Shown piece after piece: positions 1-7,808 of a stretch of 64,000 bases of DNA. The stretch is from a bacterium. GTDB taxonomy: Bacteria; Vulcanimicrobiota; Xenobia; Xenobiales; JADMJV01. The notes under the pieces were generated by a model. The model saw only the letters and a program-made list of their open reading frames with translations, was not told the DNA's origin and did not search any database. The DNA is taken from assembly GCA_018266105.1 (NCBI GenBank), contig JAFEBA010000016.1, positions 196,666 through 260,665 of the forward strand, written 5' to 3'. The translations under genes and the position numbers were made by a program. How positions within the stretch are numbered: position 1 is the first letter of the stretch; every line of letters begins with the position of its first letter.

Positions 1-204
1 AATAAGCCGAATTTGAAGAAGGTCGCTGACGAATGCCTGGCACAATTGAACCAGGTAATCATAGCTGAACATCACAACGACCAGAACCCCGGAGCCACGG
101 GGTTGAGCGTGGAACTAAAACAGACAAAAGCGCCTTATGATCAGCTGGCTTTTGTTGCCGCCACGGATTGGAATCAGGCGGTCGATCGCTTCAGTCAAGC
201 CTGA
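1..204 (+). CDS. C-terminal fragment, possibly clostripain-family (C11) cysteine peptidase
   Basis: The reading frame is open from the first base of the window and stops at a TGA at 202-204, so this is the end of a gene that begins to the left. The 67 visible residues contain the stretch ATGLSVEL, then a Tyr, then a Trp shortly before the end. This resembles the tail of clostripain-like C11 peptidases, where a 'GLSI' strand is followed by an aromatic residue and a W-x-x-F ending. The catalytic His-Cys dyad would lie outside the window, so the family is a guess from a short tail. A TTG at 13 could be read as a start, but the frame is open upstream and nothing marks a start there. Confidence 0.45.
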   Translation, partial: NKPNLKKVADECLAQLNQVIIAEHHNDQNPGATGLSVELKQTKAPYDQLAFVAATDWNQAVDRFSQA

Positions 205-303
205 AGTTTCTTGACTGATTTTACTATAGTCCCTGCACTTTTCCTAGATGCAGTATGGTTTTGCTTTCAGTTGAAGGCTCCTGAAGTTTCCTGCGGTTCC
301 TTT

Positions 304-333
304 TTGGCAATCACTTTAGTAGAATCGTATTAA
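304..333 (+). promoter_or_regulatory. Candidate sigma70-type promoter for the small HTH gene
   Basis: TTGGCA at 304-309 and TATTAA at 328-333 are separated by 18 bases, in an AT-rich stretch unlike its surroundings. The predicted start would give a leader of about 55 bases to the ATG at 394, with AGGGAG at 377-382 as ribosome binding site. The rest of 205-393 holds nothing else recognisable. The match is moderate and untested. Confidence 0.3.
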
Positions 334-393
334 TGCATTTATTCGGAATTAGTGTCTAAATAGATTATCGTAATTTAGGGAGTTTCGCTTTAA

Positions 394-768
394 ATGCTTA
401 CCAGTAAAAGAGGCCGGCTCAGCTCGGCTGACCGTGAAAGAATTCACGCCCTGTCCGAACGCGGTCTTTCGGCGGCCCAAATCGCCAAGGAAGTCGAACG
501 CCGCGAGGATGTAATCGAGAGCATTCTGGGGGCCAGCAAGAAGAGTTCGGGCCGTGGTCGCAAGCCTAAGGTGGTTGCCCCCCCTGCTCGCCAGGTAGCT
601 GTCGCTCCCGCGCCCAAAGCAGCGCGCGTCGAGCGTCCGCGGGGAGTGCTCGAACACCAGCTTTGGGTTCGTCCCGGGTATCACATCGAACTGGTTTTGC
701 CGGCAGACCTGACTGCGGCCGAGGCCGAGCGCCTGGCAACCTGGGCTCGTTCCCTGCCTTTCTCCTAG
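394..768 (+). CDS. Small helix-turn-helix-like protein with conserved C-terminal module
   Basis: This is a 124-residue protein. Residues about 8-45 read as a helix-turn-helix of the resolvase/homeodomain-like kind (ERIHALSERGLSAAQIAKEV), in which the second helix would bind DNA. A basic, Pro/Ala-rich linker (about 50-80, including GRGRKPK) follows. The last 40 residues form a compact module ending PADLTAAEAERLATW, a pattern common at the ends of small bacterial proteins of unknown role. The start is supported by AGGGAG at 377-382, although the spacing is long. The gene stands alone, with its own candidate promoter and a strong hairpin after it. A DNA-binding regulator is likely, but its target is unknown. 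Confidence 0.7.
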   Translation: MLTSKRGRLSSADRERIHALSERGLSAAQIAKEVERREDVIESILGASKKSSGRGRKPKVVAPPARQVAVAPAPKAARVERPRGVLEHQLWVRPGYHIELVLPADLTAAEAERLATWARSLPFS

Positions 769-794
769 TCTGACAGTTCTCTGGCAGAGCAAAG

Positions 795-829
795 TGGCTC
801 GTCCATTCCGCGGACGGGCCATTTTGTTT
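795..829. terminator. Bidirectional intrinsic terminator
   Basis: A ten-pair stem (TGGCTCGTCC with GGACGGGCCA, one G-U) with a seven-base loop is followed by TTTTGTTTT. It lies between two convergent genes ending at 768 and 830. The minus-strand kinase stops inside the T tract. Confidence 0.8.
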
Positions 830-2722
830 TCAGCGACCGCTCTCCAAGTAGCGATGAAGAGCCAACGATAGCTCCTGGCGACGCACAGGCTTGCTGAGGT
901 AATCATTCATTCCCGCGGCCAGGCAGCGCTGGCGATCATCCTCGAAGGCGTTCGCGGTCAGGGCCATAATGTAGGGTTGCCGGGGCATGTCCAATGCCCT
1001 GATTTGGGCGGTAGCCTGGAGGCCGTCTAATTCGGGCATTTGCAAATCCATGAAGATCAGGTCGTAATGCTTACGCCGACAGGCCTCCACAGCTTCGCTG
1101 CCGGTTTCCACCACCTCGGCCTGCTGGTGGAAACGTTCTAGAAGCGCCAGAATGACCCGCTGGTTCATGGGATTGTCTTCGGCTACCAAGATCTTCGTGT
1201 TTTCCATCAGCACCGGGGTTTCTAAGCTGCGCCCGGTCGTATCTGGCTCGCTGGCCACCAAATCCAGCGGCAACTCGATCCAGAAGGTGCTGCCCGTGCT
1301 GACTTCGCCGTCTTTCCATTCCGGCGGGGCCGGGCCGGCCTGGCTGCCCTGACTTTGGACCCACAGATAACCTCCCACCAATTCCATGAGTTGGCGGGAA
1401 ATGGCCAGGCCCAGTCCCGTGCCCGTGTAGCTCCGGGTTGTGGAGGCGTCCACCTGTGAGAAGGGCTCAAAAATGCTGGCCAACTTTTGAGGGGGAATGC
1501 CGACCCCGCTATCCTGGACGCGAATGCGCAGCCGCCCGGCCGGCAGCCACCAGGCTTCAAGTCGAATGCCGCCCTGGCGTGTAAATTTGACCGCGTTGCC
1601 AAGCAAATTCAGCAAGACCTGGCGCAACTTTTGTGAATCACCCAGCACCACATCGGGAATGCCTGGCGCCATCTCGCCGGTGACCGTAATTCCTTTCTGG
1701 TCCGCCAGCGGTTTCATGAGGTCCAACACCTCGTTGATCAGAGCTTGGGGATGAAATTTCTTGCGCTGTCGCTCCATGCGACCGGCTTCAATCTTGGACA
1801 GGTCCAGAATATCGCTGATCAGGGTCAGCAGCGAATTGCATGAGGAGTTTACGCTTCCCAGCCAGCTCCGTTGTTGCTCGTTGAGCGGCGTGTCCAGAAG
1901 CAGTTCGGACAATCCCACAATGGCATTCATGGGGGTGCGGATTTCGTGACTCATGGAGGCCAGGAAGTCACTTTTGGCCCGATTGGCCGACTCGGCCGAG
2001 CGGCGGGCCTGAAGAAGCGACTGATTGCGCTCTTCCAGCAGACGCTTTTGCTCCATCTCCTGATCCAGCAGGCGCCGAAGCTCCTTTTCGGCCCCTTCCA
2101 GACGTTCGGTCTGGGCCTGCAGAATGCAGCGACCCACCAGGAAATCGACCAACCGGCGATTGTGATGTCGACCGGCAATCCAGGAATAGATCAAGAACGT
2201 GAAGACCACTCCACCAGAAAACAGTTGCTGCAGATTGCCATGCAGACACAGGGCCAGTCCGGGAGGAGCAATCATGGCCGTCAGATACCCGGCCAGAGTC
2301 AGTCGGTCGGCAGTCAGGGTGTAACTGGCACCGGCGACGATTCCCACGGTGCACAGCAAAAAACTCAGGCCGGTGAAGTCTTGGGGATGCAGCCATTGGG
2401 CCCAGGCCGAGAAAAGACCCCAGATCAGGGCCGAACTCCAAACGGCCACCCGAAAGTACCAGCGGCCCAGGTCTTCACTTTCACCCCCGGCCGAGCGCAG
2501 ATAGTATTTCCCAGCCTGGGCCCGCAGCAGTCCGGTCACAAAGAGTGCCACGACCACCGCGTACAGGGCGTTGGGCCGGGTCGCGGCCAAATCGCCTGAT
2601 TTTCCGCACAGGAAAGCCAGTAAGGGATAGGCCATGGCGGCAGCCCAGGGCGAAGCGCTGGCCATTTCGCGACTGGCCTCGCGAGTGACCTGACTGCGGA
2701 GCTCGCGCACATTGCTATCCAC
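830..2722 (-). CDS. Membrane hybrid sensor histidine kinase/response regulator
   Basis: This 630-residue protein has several hydrophobic segments between about residues 25 and 185 (a membrane sensor with little outside the membrane), then a coiled coil at about 200-245. The HisKA domain has the phospho-accepting His259 in SHEIRTP. The HATPase domain (about 355-485) shows the N box around [10 protein letters not shown], the G1 box DSGVGI and the G2 box GTGLGLA. A C-terminal receiver (about 508-628) carries AED near its start, the phospho-acceptor Asp559 in MDLQMP and a conserved Lys in LSKP. No HPt domain is fused, so an external phosphotransfer protein is needed; the HPt gene at 10013 is a candidate partner. 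The GTG start at 2722 has no clear Shine-Dalgarno, so the start is uncertain. It is divergent from the ATPase gene at 2774. Confidence 0.9.
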   Translation of the reverse strand: MDSNVRELRSQVTREASREMASASPWAAAMAYPLLAFLCGKSGDLAATRPNALYAVVVALFVTGLLRAQAGKYYLRSAGGESEDLGRWYFRVAVWSSALIWGLFSAWAQWLHPQDFTGLSFLLCTVGIVAGASYTLTADRLTLAGYLTAMIAPPGLALCLHGNLQQLFSGGVVFTFLIYSWIAGRHHNRRLVDFLVGRCILQAQTERLEGAEKELRRLLDQEMEQKRLLEERNQSLLQARRSAESANRAKSDFLASMSHEIRTPMNAIVGLSELLLDTPLNEQQRSWLGSVNSSCNSLLTLISDILDLSKIEAGRMERQRKKFHPQALINEVLDLMKPLADQKGITVTGEMAPGIPDVVLGDSQKLRQVLLNLLGNAVKFTRQGGIRLEAWWLPAGRLRIRVQDSGVGIPPQKLASIFEPFSQVDASTTRSYTGTGLGLAISRQLMELVGGYLWVQSQGSQAGPAPPEWKDGEVSTGSTFWIELPLDLVASEPDTTGRSLETPVLMENTKILVAEDNPMNQRVILALLERFHQQAEVVETGSEAVEACRRKHYDLIFMDLQMPELDGLQATAQIRALDMPRQPYIMALTANAFEDDRQRCLAAGMNDYLSKPVRRQELSLALHRYLESGR

Positions 2723-2773
2723 GAAAGGAAGGTTCTTCCCGAGGCGAAGGGGTCCCCCCTGGAGGTCGAGAGG

Positions 2774-5080
2774 ATGCAGTTAAAACTGGGCTTAGACTCG
2801 GATCAATTGACCACTCATGGCGTAATCTTCGGTATGACCGGTTCGGGTAAAACCGGACTGGGCGTGGGCCTGCTGGAGGAGCTGGTGCAGGCCGGAGTTC
2901 CGCTGTTTGTGCTCGACCCCAAGGGAGATTTGACCAACCTGGGTCTGCTTTTCCCCGAATGCAGCCCGGATCAGCTGTCTGAATGGCTTCCGCCTGGCAG
3001 CAACCCCGAGGAACTCTCTCAGAGGCTGCAGCGAGAGCGTCTGCAGTCCGGCATCCTTCCCTCACAGGTGTCCGCCCTGCGCGATAAAATGGAGCTAAGA
3101 ATCTTCACTCCCGGTTCCCGGACCGGGTTGAGCGTAGACTTGCTGGGGAATTTTCGGCGGCCTCCTGAGGCCGTTTTAGAAGATGCCGAATCCCGAGCCC
3201 AGCTCGTCTCCGGGATCGTCCAGGGCTTGTTGGCGCTGGTGGGAGTGCAGGCCGACCCGCTACGGAGCCCGCAGGCCCTGGTGCTGGCTCAGATTCTTGA
3301 ACTGGCCTGGAATTCCGGCCAGGATTTGAGCCTGGAAGACCTGGTGCTGCGTCTGGTCGACCCGCCCTTCAAGAAGTTGGGCGTGTTTCCACTGGACACT
3401 TTTTACCCGGCTCAGCAACGCCTGGAACTGGCGATGCAATTCAATGCTCTGCTGGCCTCCTCGGGTTTCTCCGCCTGGGTGGGAGGGCATCCACTCGATC
3501 CCGCCGTCCTGGTTCAGCCCGCGCAACCCGGTAAGATTCCGGTCAATCTCTTTTACCTGGCACACTTGAGCGAGACCGAGCGGATGTTTTTTGTTTCGCT
3601 GCTGCTCAGCCGGATGCTGGGCTGGTCGCGCACCTTGCCCGGCAGTTCCCGGCTGCGGGCACTGCTTTATTTCGATGAGGTAGCCGGATACATGCCACCT
3701 CACCCCGCCAATCCCGCCTCCAAACAGCCCCTGCTGACGATGCTCAAGCAAGCGCGTGCTGTCGGACTGGGGCTGGTGCTGGCCACCCAGAACCCGGTGG
3801 ACGTGGACTACAAAGGTCTATCCAATGCCTCCAACTGGTGGATCGGTCGTCTGCAAACCAGTCAGGATCGCGAGCGGGTGGCTGACGGACTGACCCTGGC
3901 TCAGGCGGGCGTGGATCGTCAGTCGATTCAACGGCAGTTTGAGGCCCTGCAACCGCGCCATTTCCTTTATAAGTCGGCGGCCAGCCCTCCCGTTCAACTG
4001 GTTACGCGCACGACCATGGCCTGGCTGCGTGGTCCCTTGACCAAAAACGAGGTCTCGCGCCTTCAGCCCGCCGTTTCCCAACCGGTGGCCGGCTCGACTC
4101 TCGTGGCGGCCACCGCTGCCAGCCCGGCTGAAGGCCTGACTCATCCGCCTCCGCTGCCCCCCGGCTTCGCTCAGGCCTTTCTGGATCCCGAGGCGGTCTT
4201 CAGCCAGCGCCTGAACACTCAGTTGCAGCCCTACGCGCAGCCGAGAAGGGCGGATGGGTCCCAATTTTGGCGGCCGGCCCTTTGGGGAGAGGTGTCCCTG
4301 CGTTTCGACGAGGACAAAGGTGGCTTTGTGCTGGACGAGCTTCATCATTATTTGTTTTTCCCGTTGGCCGAGCGCTTGCCTGAAGGCTGGATGAGATTGG
4401 GCCTGGAGTCTTCCGATCTGCTTTCGAAACCGGAAGGTCCCAGTCTTTTCGAAGCCCTGCCCCATGCTTTTGATGAAGCCAGCGAGTTGAAAGCCGCTCA
4501 GCAGGCCATGCTGGACGACGTTTTCAAGAGGGTCACCAGCAGCCAGTGGATTTGCGCTGAGCTCAAGCTTTATGGTGCCGGCGGCGAGTGCGAGGTGGAC
4601 TTTCGCCAGCGCGTCGAGCGAGCCATTCAGGAACGAGTAGACGCCCAGCTCAGCAAGCTTCACGCCCGAGTGGACAAGGAGGTGGCCACCTTGCAGGAGC
4701 GTCTGGCTCGTTATGAGGGCAAACTGGAGAATCTGCGCAACGAGTCTCAGCGCCGCCAGACCGAATCGCTCTGGAACGCCGGCGCGGCTGTGCTGGGATT
4801 CTTTACCGGCCGCAAGCGCTCTTTGAATACGGCCATCAGCGCCGTGCATCGCAGCGGCAGCGCTCAGGACAAAGTCGCGCAAGGCGAAAATGAGCTGATG
4901 TTGCTGCAGCAAAAGCTTCAGGAGGTTCAGGACCAACTTCAAGACCAGGTTTCGGCCATTGAGGCTCGAGAGGGTCAGGCCCGCGATCGAGTCGTGTCGC
5001 GACCGGTGCGTCTCGACCGTGGCGACATCCGGCTCAATCGCTTCGGCATCTTGTGGATTCCAGTTTCCAGGAGGGTTTGA
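2774..5080 (+). CDS. HerA/DUF853-like P-loop ATPase
   Basis: This 768-residue protein begins almost at once with a Walker A motif ([11 protein letters not shown], about residues 19-29), followed by a strand reading VLDPKGDL, which is typical of HerA/FtsK-type ATPases. Walker B is in [13 protein letters not shown] near residue 300, and a sensor-like [16 protein letters not shown] stretch follows. The C-terminal third is helical, with a long coiled coil at about 615-745. Relatives are hexameric DNA-pumping or DNA-bound ATPases, but this branch (often annotated DUF853 or DUF87) has no well-defined task. The start is set by GGAGG and GAGAGG just before ATG 2774. The stop overlaps the start of the carboxypeptidase gene (TGATG), so the two are translationally coupled. 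Confidence 0.8.
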   Translation: MQLKLGLDSDQLTTHGVIFGMTGSGKTGLGVGLLEELVQAGVPLFVLDPKGDLTNLGLLFPECSPDQLSEWLPPGSNPEELSQRLQRERLQSGILPSQVSALRDKMELRIFTPGSRTGLSVDLLGNFRRPPEAVLEDAESRAQLVSGIVQGLLALVGVQADPLRSPQALVLAQILELAWNSGQDLSLEDLVLRLVDPPFKKLGVFPLDTFYPAQQRLELAMQFNALLASSGFSAWVGGHPLDPAVLVQPAQPGKIPVNLFYLAHLSETERMFFVSLLLSRMLGWSRTLPGSSRLRALLYFDEVAGYMPPHPANPASKQPLLTMLKQARAVGLGLVLATQNPVDVDYKGLSNASNWWIGRLQTSQDRERVADGLTLAQAGVDRQSIQRQFEALQPRHFLYKSAASPPVQLVTRTTMAWLRGPLTKNEVSRLQPAVSQPVAGSTLVAATAASPAEGLTHPPPLPPGFAQAFLDPEAVFSQRLNTQLQPYAQPRRADGSQFWRPALWGEVSLRFDEDKGGFVLDELHHYLFFPLAERLPEGWMRLGLESSDLLSKPEGPSLFEALPHAFDEASELKAAQQAMLDDVFKRVTSSQWICAELKLYGAGGECEVDFRQRVERAIQERVDAQLSKLHARVDKEVATLQERLARYEGKLENLRNESQRRQTESLWNAGAAVLGFFTGRKRSLNTAISAVHRSGSAQDKVAQGENELMLLQQKLQEVQDQLQDQVSAIEAREGQARDRVVSRPVRLDRGDIRLNRFGILWIPVSRRV

Positions 5081-6771
5081 TGGTCGACATCAATCAGCAC
5101 TATCTCAATTTTGAGCAGCTCAGTCAGTGGGTGAGAGCGGCGGCTGAGCGCTGGCCGCGCTGGGTTCGTTTGAGCAGCCTGGGTGAAAGCCACGAAGGCC
5201 GAGAGCTTTGGTGCCTGACCGTGACCGACTTTGAAACGGGCTCGGACCTGGACCGGTCCGCCCTGTGGGTCGACGGAAACTTGCACGCGTCCGAGTTGTC
5301 GGGCACCAATGCCTGCTTGCACCTGGTCAGCGAACTGGTGGAAAAGCACAGGGAGTTGCTGGGCGAAGTGGCCTTCTACGTGGTTCCTCGCCTGTGTCCG
5401 GATGGAGCCGAACTCTGTCTGGTCTCGGACCCGCGTTTCCTGCGCAGTTCGGTCCGTTTTTACCCCTTCTCTGATCCTGTCGGAAGCGGCATTGAGCCGC
5501 AAGACGTGGACCAGAACGGCAAACTCCTTTGGATGCGCGTGCCCGACCCGCGCGGAGCCTGGAAGGTTTCATCCCAGGATTCGCGTCTCATGGTCCGGCG
5601 CGAGGTAGAGGATCGGGAGGGCTCTTTCTACCGTTTGTTGCCCGAAGGTCGTTGGCGGGGAGATTACGATGAGCACCTGCATCAGACCGCCCCCCCCTTG
5701 CAGGCGCTGGACCTGAACCGAAACTTCCCACACAAATGGAGGGGTGAGCATCAGCAGGCCGGGGCGGGTCCCTATCCGGCCAGCGAACCGGAGGTGCGGC
5801 ATTGCGTCGACTTCCTGATGAATCACCGCAACGTCTGTCAGGCCGTGACCTTCCATACTTTTTCTGGAGTCATTCTGCGCCCTTACAGCACGGAACCAGA
5901 CGAAGCTCTGCCCAAGGGCGACCTGGATAACTTCAAGTATTTTGGAGAACGGGGCAGCCACTGGACCGGCTATCCCTTGCTCTGTGTCTATCACGACTTT
6001 CGCTATTCACCCAAAGACACCATTACGGGAACTTTCGACGACTGGGTCTATGAAACTCTGGGGGCTTACTCCTGGACCGTAGAAATCTGGTCAGTGCTGC
6101 GCAAAGCCGGCATCACCAAAGGCCTGGATTGTCAGGCCAGGCGGGGCGAGCACCGCTTCATCAAGTGGTTCGAGGAGCATCCCATCGAGGAGGAACTGCA
6201 GTTGCTGCAGTTTTGTGATCAGCATCTCCAGGGACAGGGCTTTGTGAACTGGCGTAGCTTTCAGCACCCCGACCTGGGGCCGGTCGAGATTGGCGGTTGG
6301 GATATGTTTTATCTCTTTCGCAATCCCCCGGCACAGTTCTTGCGAACGGAACTGGAACCGCTGACGCGTTGGGTGATCTGGCTGGCCCAGGCCAACCCGC
6401 GTTTGGTCCTGGCCGAACAGCGTGTAATTCCCCTGGGTGAGGATCTGTACCTGCTTGAATTGGTGGTGGACAACGCCGGCTGGCTACCCACCTACGGCTC
6501 CCAAAAGGCTCTGGAGGGTAAGCTGGTGCGCGGGGTACGGGTGGAGTTAGGCGGCTACAGCGAGCTGGTGGAGGGCAAGCGAGAACAGCAATTGGGCCAA
6601 CTGGAGGGTGTTTGCAGTCGACCCGTCTCACCGCTCTGGCACAAGGGAGACGCCACCGACTACCGGCTCAAAGTCAGCTGGGTCGTCCGTGCCTGCCAAC
6701 CGGTGACTTGGAAAGTTCTCCACGACCGGGCCGGTTCATTGGCCGGTCATTTCCCCGTTTCTCAATCGTGA
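5080..6771 (+). CDS. M14 family zinc carboxypeptidase
   Basis: This 563-residue protein has the complete M14 active-site set: zinc ligands His69 and Glu72 in GNLHASEL, a third ligand at His259 in TFHTFSG, the substrate-binding NRNF motif (Arg214) and catalytic Glu335 in SWTVEIWS. The spacing between the second and third zinc ligands is longer than in pancreatic enzymes because of an insertion at about 125-205. A beta-rich region of about 150 residues follows the catalytic domain. No signal peptide is visible, so a cytoplasmic enzyme removing C-terminal residues or acting on amide-linked substrates is likely. The ATG at 5080 overlaps the preceding stop codon and is preceded by AGGAGGG. This supports it over the in-frame codons further upstream. 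Confidence 0.9.
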   Translation: MVDINQHYLNFEQLSQWVRAAAERWPRWVRLSSLGESHEGRELWCLTVTDFETGSDLDRSALWVDGNLHASELSGTNACLHLVSELVEKHRELLGEVAFYVVPRLCPDGAELCLVSDPRFLRSSVRFYPFSDPVGSGIEPQDVDQNGKLLWMRVPDPRGAWKVSSQDSRLMVRREVEDREGSFYRLLPEGRWRGDYDEHLHQTAPPLQALDLNRNFPHKWRGEHQQAGAGPYPASEPEVRHCVDFLMNHRNVCQAVTFHTFSGVILRPYSTEPDEALPKGDLDNFKYFGERGSHWTGYPLLCVYHDFRYSPKDTITGTFDDWVYETLGAYSWTVEIWSVLRKAGITKGLDCQARRGEHRFIKWFEEHPIEEELQLLQFCDQHLQGQGFVNWRSFQHPDLGPVEIGGWDMFYLFRNPPAQFLRTELEPLTRWVIWLAQANPRLVLAEQRVIPLGEDLYLLELVVDNAGWLPTYGSQKALEGKLVRGVRVELGGYSELVEGKREQQLGQLEGVCSRPVSPLWHKGDATDYRLKVSWVVRACQPVTWKVLHDRAGSLAGHFPVSQS

Positions 6772-6923
6772 GAAAGCTCTGGTGGAGCGGTAACCTTCTG
6801 GTAACAAAGATCCGAGAATTGTTTACACCGTTAGCATTTTGATGACAGTCCGGTCACAACTCGTCCAATCCTTTTAAGTATATTTTAAGGACAGAGAAGA
6901 CTACGGAACGAGGGCGACTTCAA

Positions 6924-7397
6924 ATGGCAATCGGAATGGGCGGCGGACTCCAAGATACCTCCTGGATCGATGCACAAATGGCGCAGATGCGGGGCGGTGG
7001 AATGGGCGGTGGTCTGGGGGCCGGCCTGGCGAACAACCTCAATTCCGTACCCGGCCTGGACAGCGGCAGCGCTAAAAATTGGGTCGAGCAGCAGATGGGC
7101 TCCATGCGTGGCGGCGGAGCTGCGGGAATGCAAGGCGCCAACCTGAACGCCGTCCCCGGTCTGGACAGTGCCAGCGCCAAGAATTGGGTCGACCAACAGA
7201 TGGGCGGCGGCCTGGGTGGCCTGGGCACCGGCAGTCCCCTGCTGGGCGGGTTGGGCAACAATTTCGGCACGGTCGACCCTCTGCAGGCGGCCGCGGATCA
7301 GCAGCGCAACCTCCAGATGGCCCAGATGATGGGTTCGGCCGGATTGGCTCCGGGCGGCGGCCTGGGCGCGGTCAGCCCTTTCGGCGGCCTGGTCTAA
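6924..7397 (+). CDS. Gly/Met-rich repeat protein of unknown function
   Basis: This 157-residue protein is dominated by Gly, Met, Gln and Asn. It has two close copies of a 20-residue unit (PGLDS.SAKNWV..QMG) and a weaker first copy (SWIDAQMAQM) near the N-terminus, separated by MRGGG-type linkers. There is no signal peptide, membrane segment or recognised domain. The gene is monocistronic, with an AT-rich leader upstream and a strong terminator 15 bases after the stop, an arrangement that suits an abundant small protein. The opening MAIGMGGG and isolated setting recall the gene at 17788, though the two are not clearly homologous. I do not recognise the family. Confidence 0.65.
   Translation: MAIGMGGGLQDTSWIDAQMAQMRGGGMGGGLGAGLANNLNSVPGLDSGSAKNWVEQQMGSMRGGGAAGMQGANLNAVPGLDSASAKNWVDQQMGGGLGGLGTGSPLLGGLGNNFGTVDPLQAAADQQRNLQMAQMMGSAGLAPGGGLGAVSPFGGLV
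7041..7205 (+). repeat. Internal 60-base direct repeat (two copies)
   Basis: Bases 7041-7100 and 7146-7205 encode nearly the same 20 residues with many synonymous differences. This points to an old duplication held by selection on the protein rather than a recent DNA event. The spacer encodes a Gly/Met/Arg linker. Confidence 0.75.
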
Positions 7398-7411
7398 CTC
7401 CGCTCCAAATC

Positions 7412-7456
7412 AAAAAAGGGCGCGGAACCTTCGGGTTCGGCGCCCTTTTTGTTTTG
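7412..7456. terminator. Strong intrinsic terminator with TTCG tetraloop
   Basis: A 12-base stem (gggcgcggaacc with ggttcggcgccc, one mismatch) is closed by a TTCG loop. It is preceded by AAAAAA and followed by TTTTTGTTTT, so it can work on both strands. It ends the repeat-protein gene and could also end the small minus-strand gene at 7461. Confidence 0.9.
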
Positions 7457-7460
7457 GGAT

Positions 7461-7613
7461 TCAGGAGTTCGCGTCGCAGGCGGTGCGGGTGTCGGATTCC
7501 ACCAGCCGATTGAAGAGCTGCTGGAAGGACTGGGCCCGGGTTACCCAGGCTTCGTTCGGTTGAGCCTGGTGGTGAAGTCGCTTGGGAACCCTGAATGCGA
7601 GAAATGTTGCCAT
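7461..7613 (-). CDS. Candidate 50-residue protein on the minus strand
   Basis: Reading leftwards from an ATG at 7613 to a TGA at 7461 gives 50 residues (beginning MATFLAFRVPKRLHH and ending TACDANS). A clean GGAGG lies about ten bases upstream of the ATG. The bidirectional terminator at 7412-7456 starts right after the stop. The composition is basic and polar, with no membrane segment. The opposite strand also has an open frame here, but without a ribosome binding site. The support is the binding site and terminator only, and no family is recognised. Confidence 0.45.
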   Translation of the reverse strand: MATFLAFRVPKRLHHQAQPNEAWVTRAQSFQQLFNRLVESDTRTACDANS

Positions 7614-7796
7614 CTAAGTTGGACCTCCGAACGGAAAGCTTCTGATCCTCACTCTAGGCAAGACCTGAGTACTGACACAGAGTGACTGGTACCTGGCCCA
7701 GGTTACTCCAATACTGGTCTGCCTGGGACTGGTCTCCCTCATGCTTTTGGCGCCGATATCCTACTCTCTAGAGGAGACCGCGCCTCTTGCCTAGGA

Positions 7797-7802
7797 TACA
7801 AT
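7797..7802 (+). promoter_or_regulatory. Candidate -10 element giving a leaderless mRNA
   Basis: TACAAT at 7797-7802 ends six bases before the ATG at 7809, so transcription would start at or next to the start codon. No Shine-Dalgarno precedes that ATG. No good -35 element is seen. The rest of 7614-7796 shows nothing I can name. Confidence 0.35.
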
Positions 7803-7808
7803 TACTAC

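Noticed and set aside
349..906. 185-codon minus-strand open frame
   Set aside because: It crosses the HTH gene, the terminator and the end of the kinase gene and shows no protein-like features.
3818..4942. 374-codon open frame on the minus strand
   Set aside because: It is antisense to the HerA-like ATPase and shows no domain or ribosome binding site.
7449..7685. 78-codon plus-strand open frame
   Set aside because: It starts just after the terminator, has no ribosome binding site and is opposite the better supported minus-strand frame.
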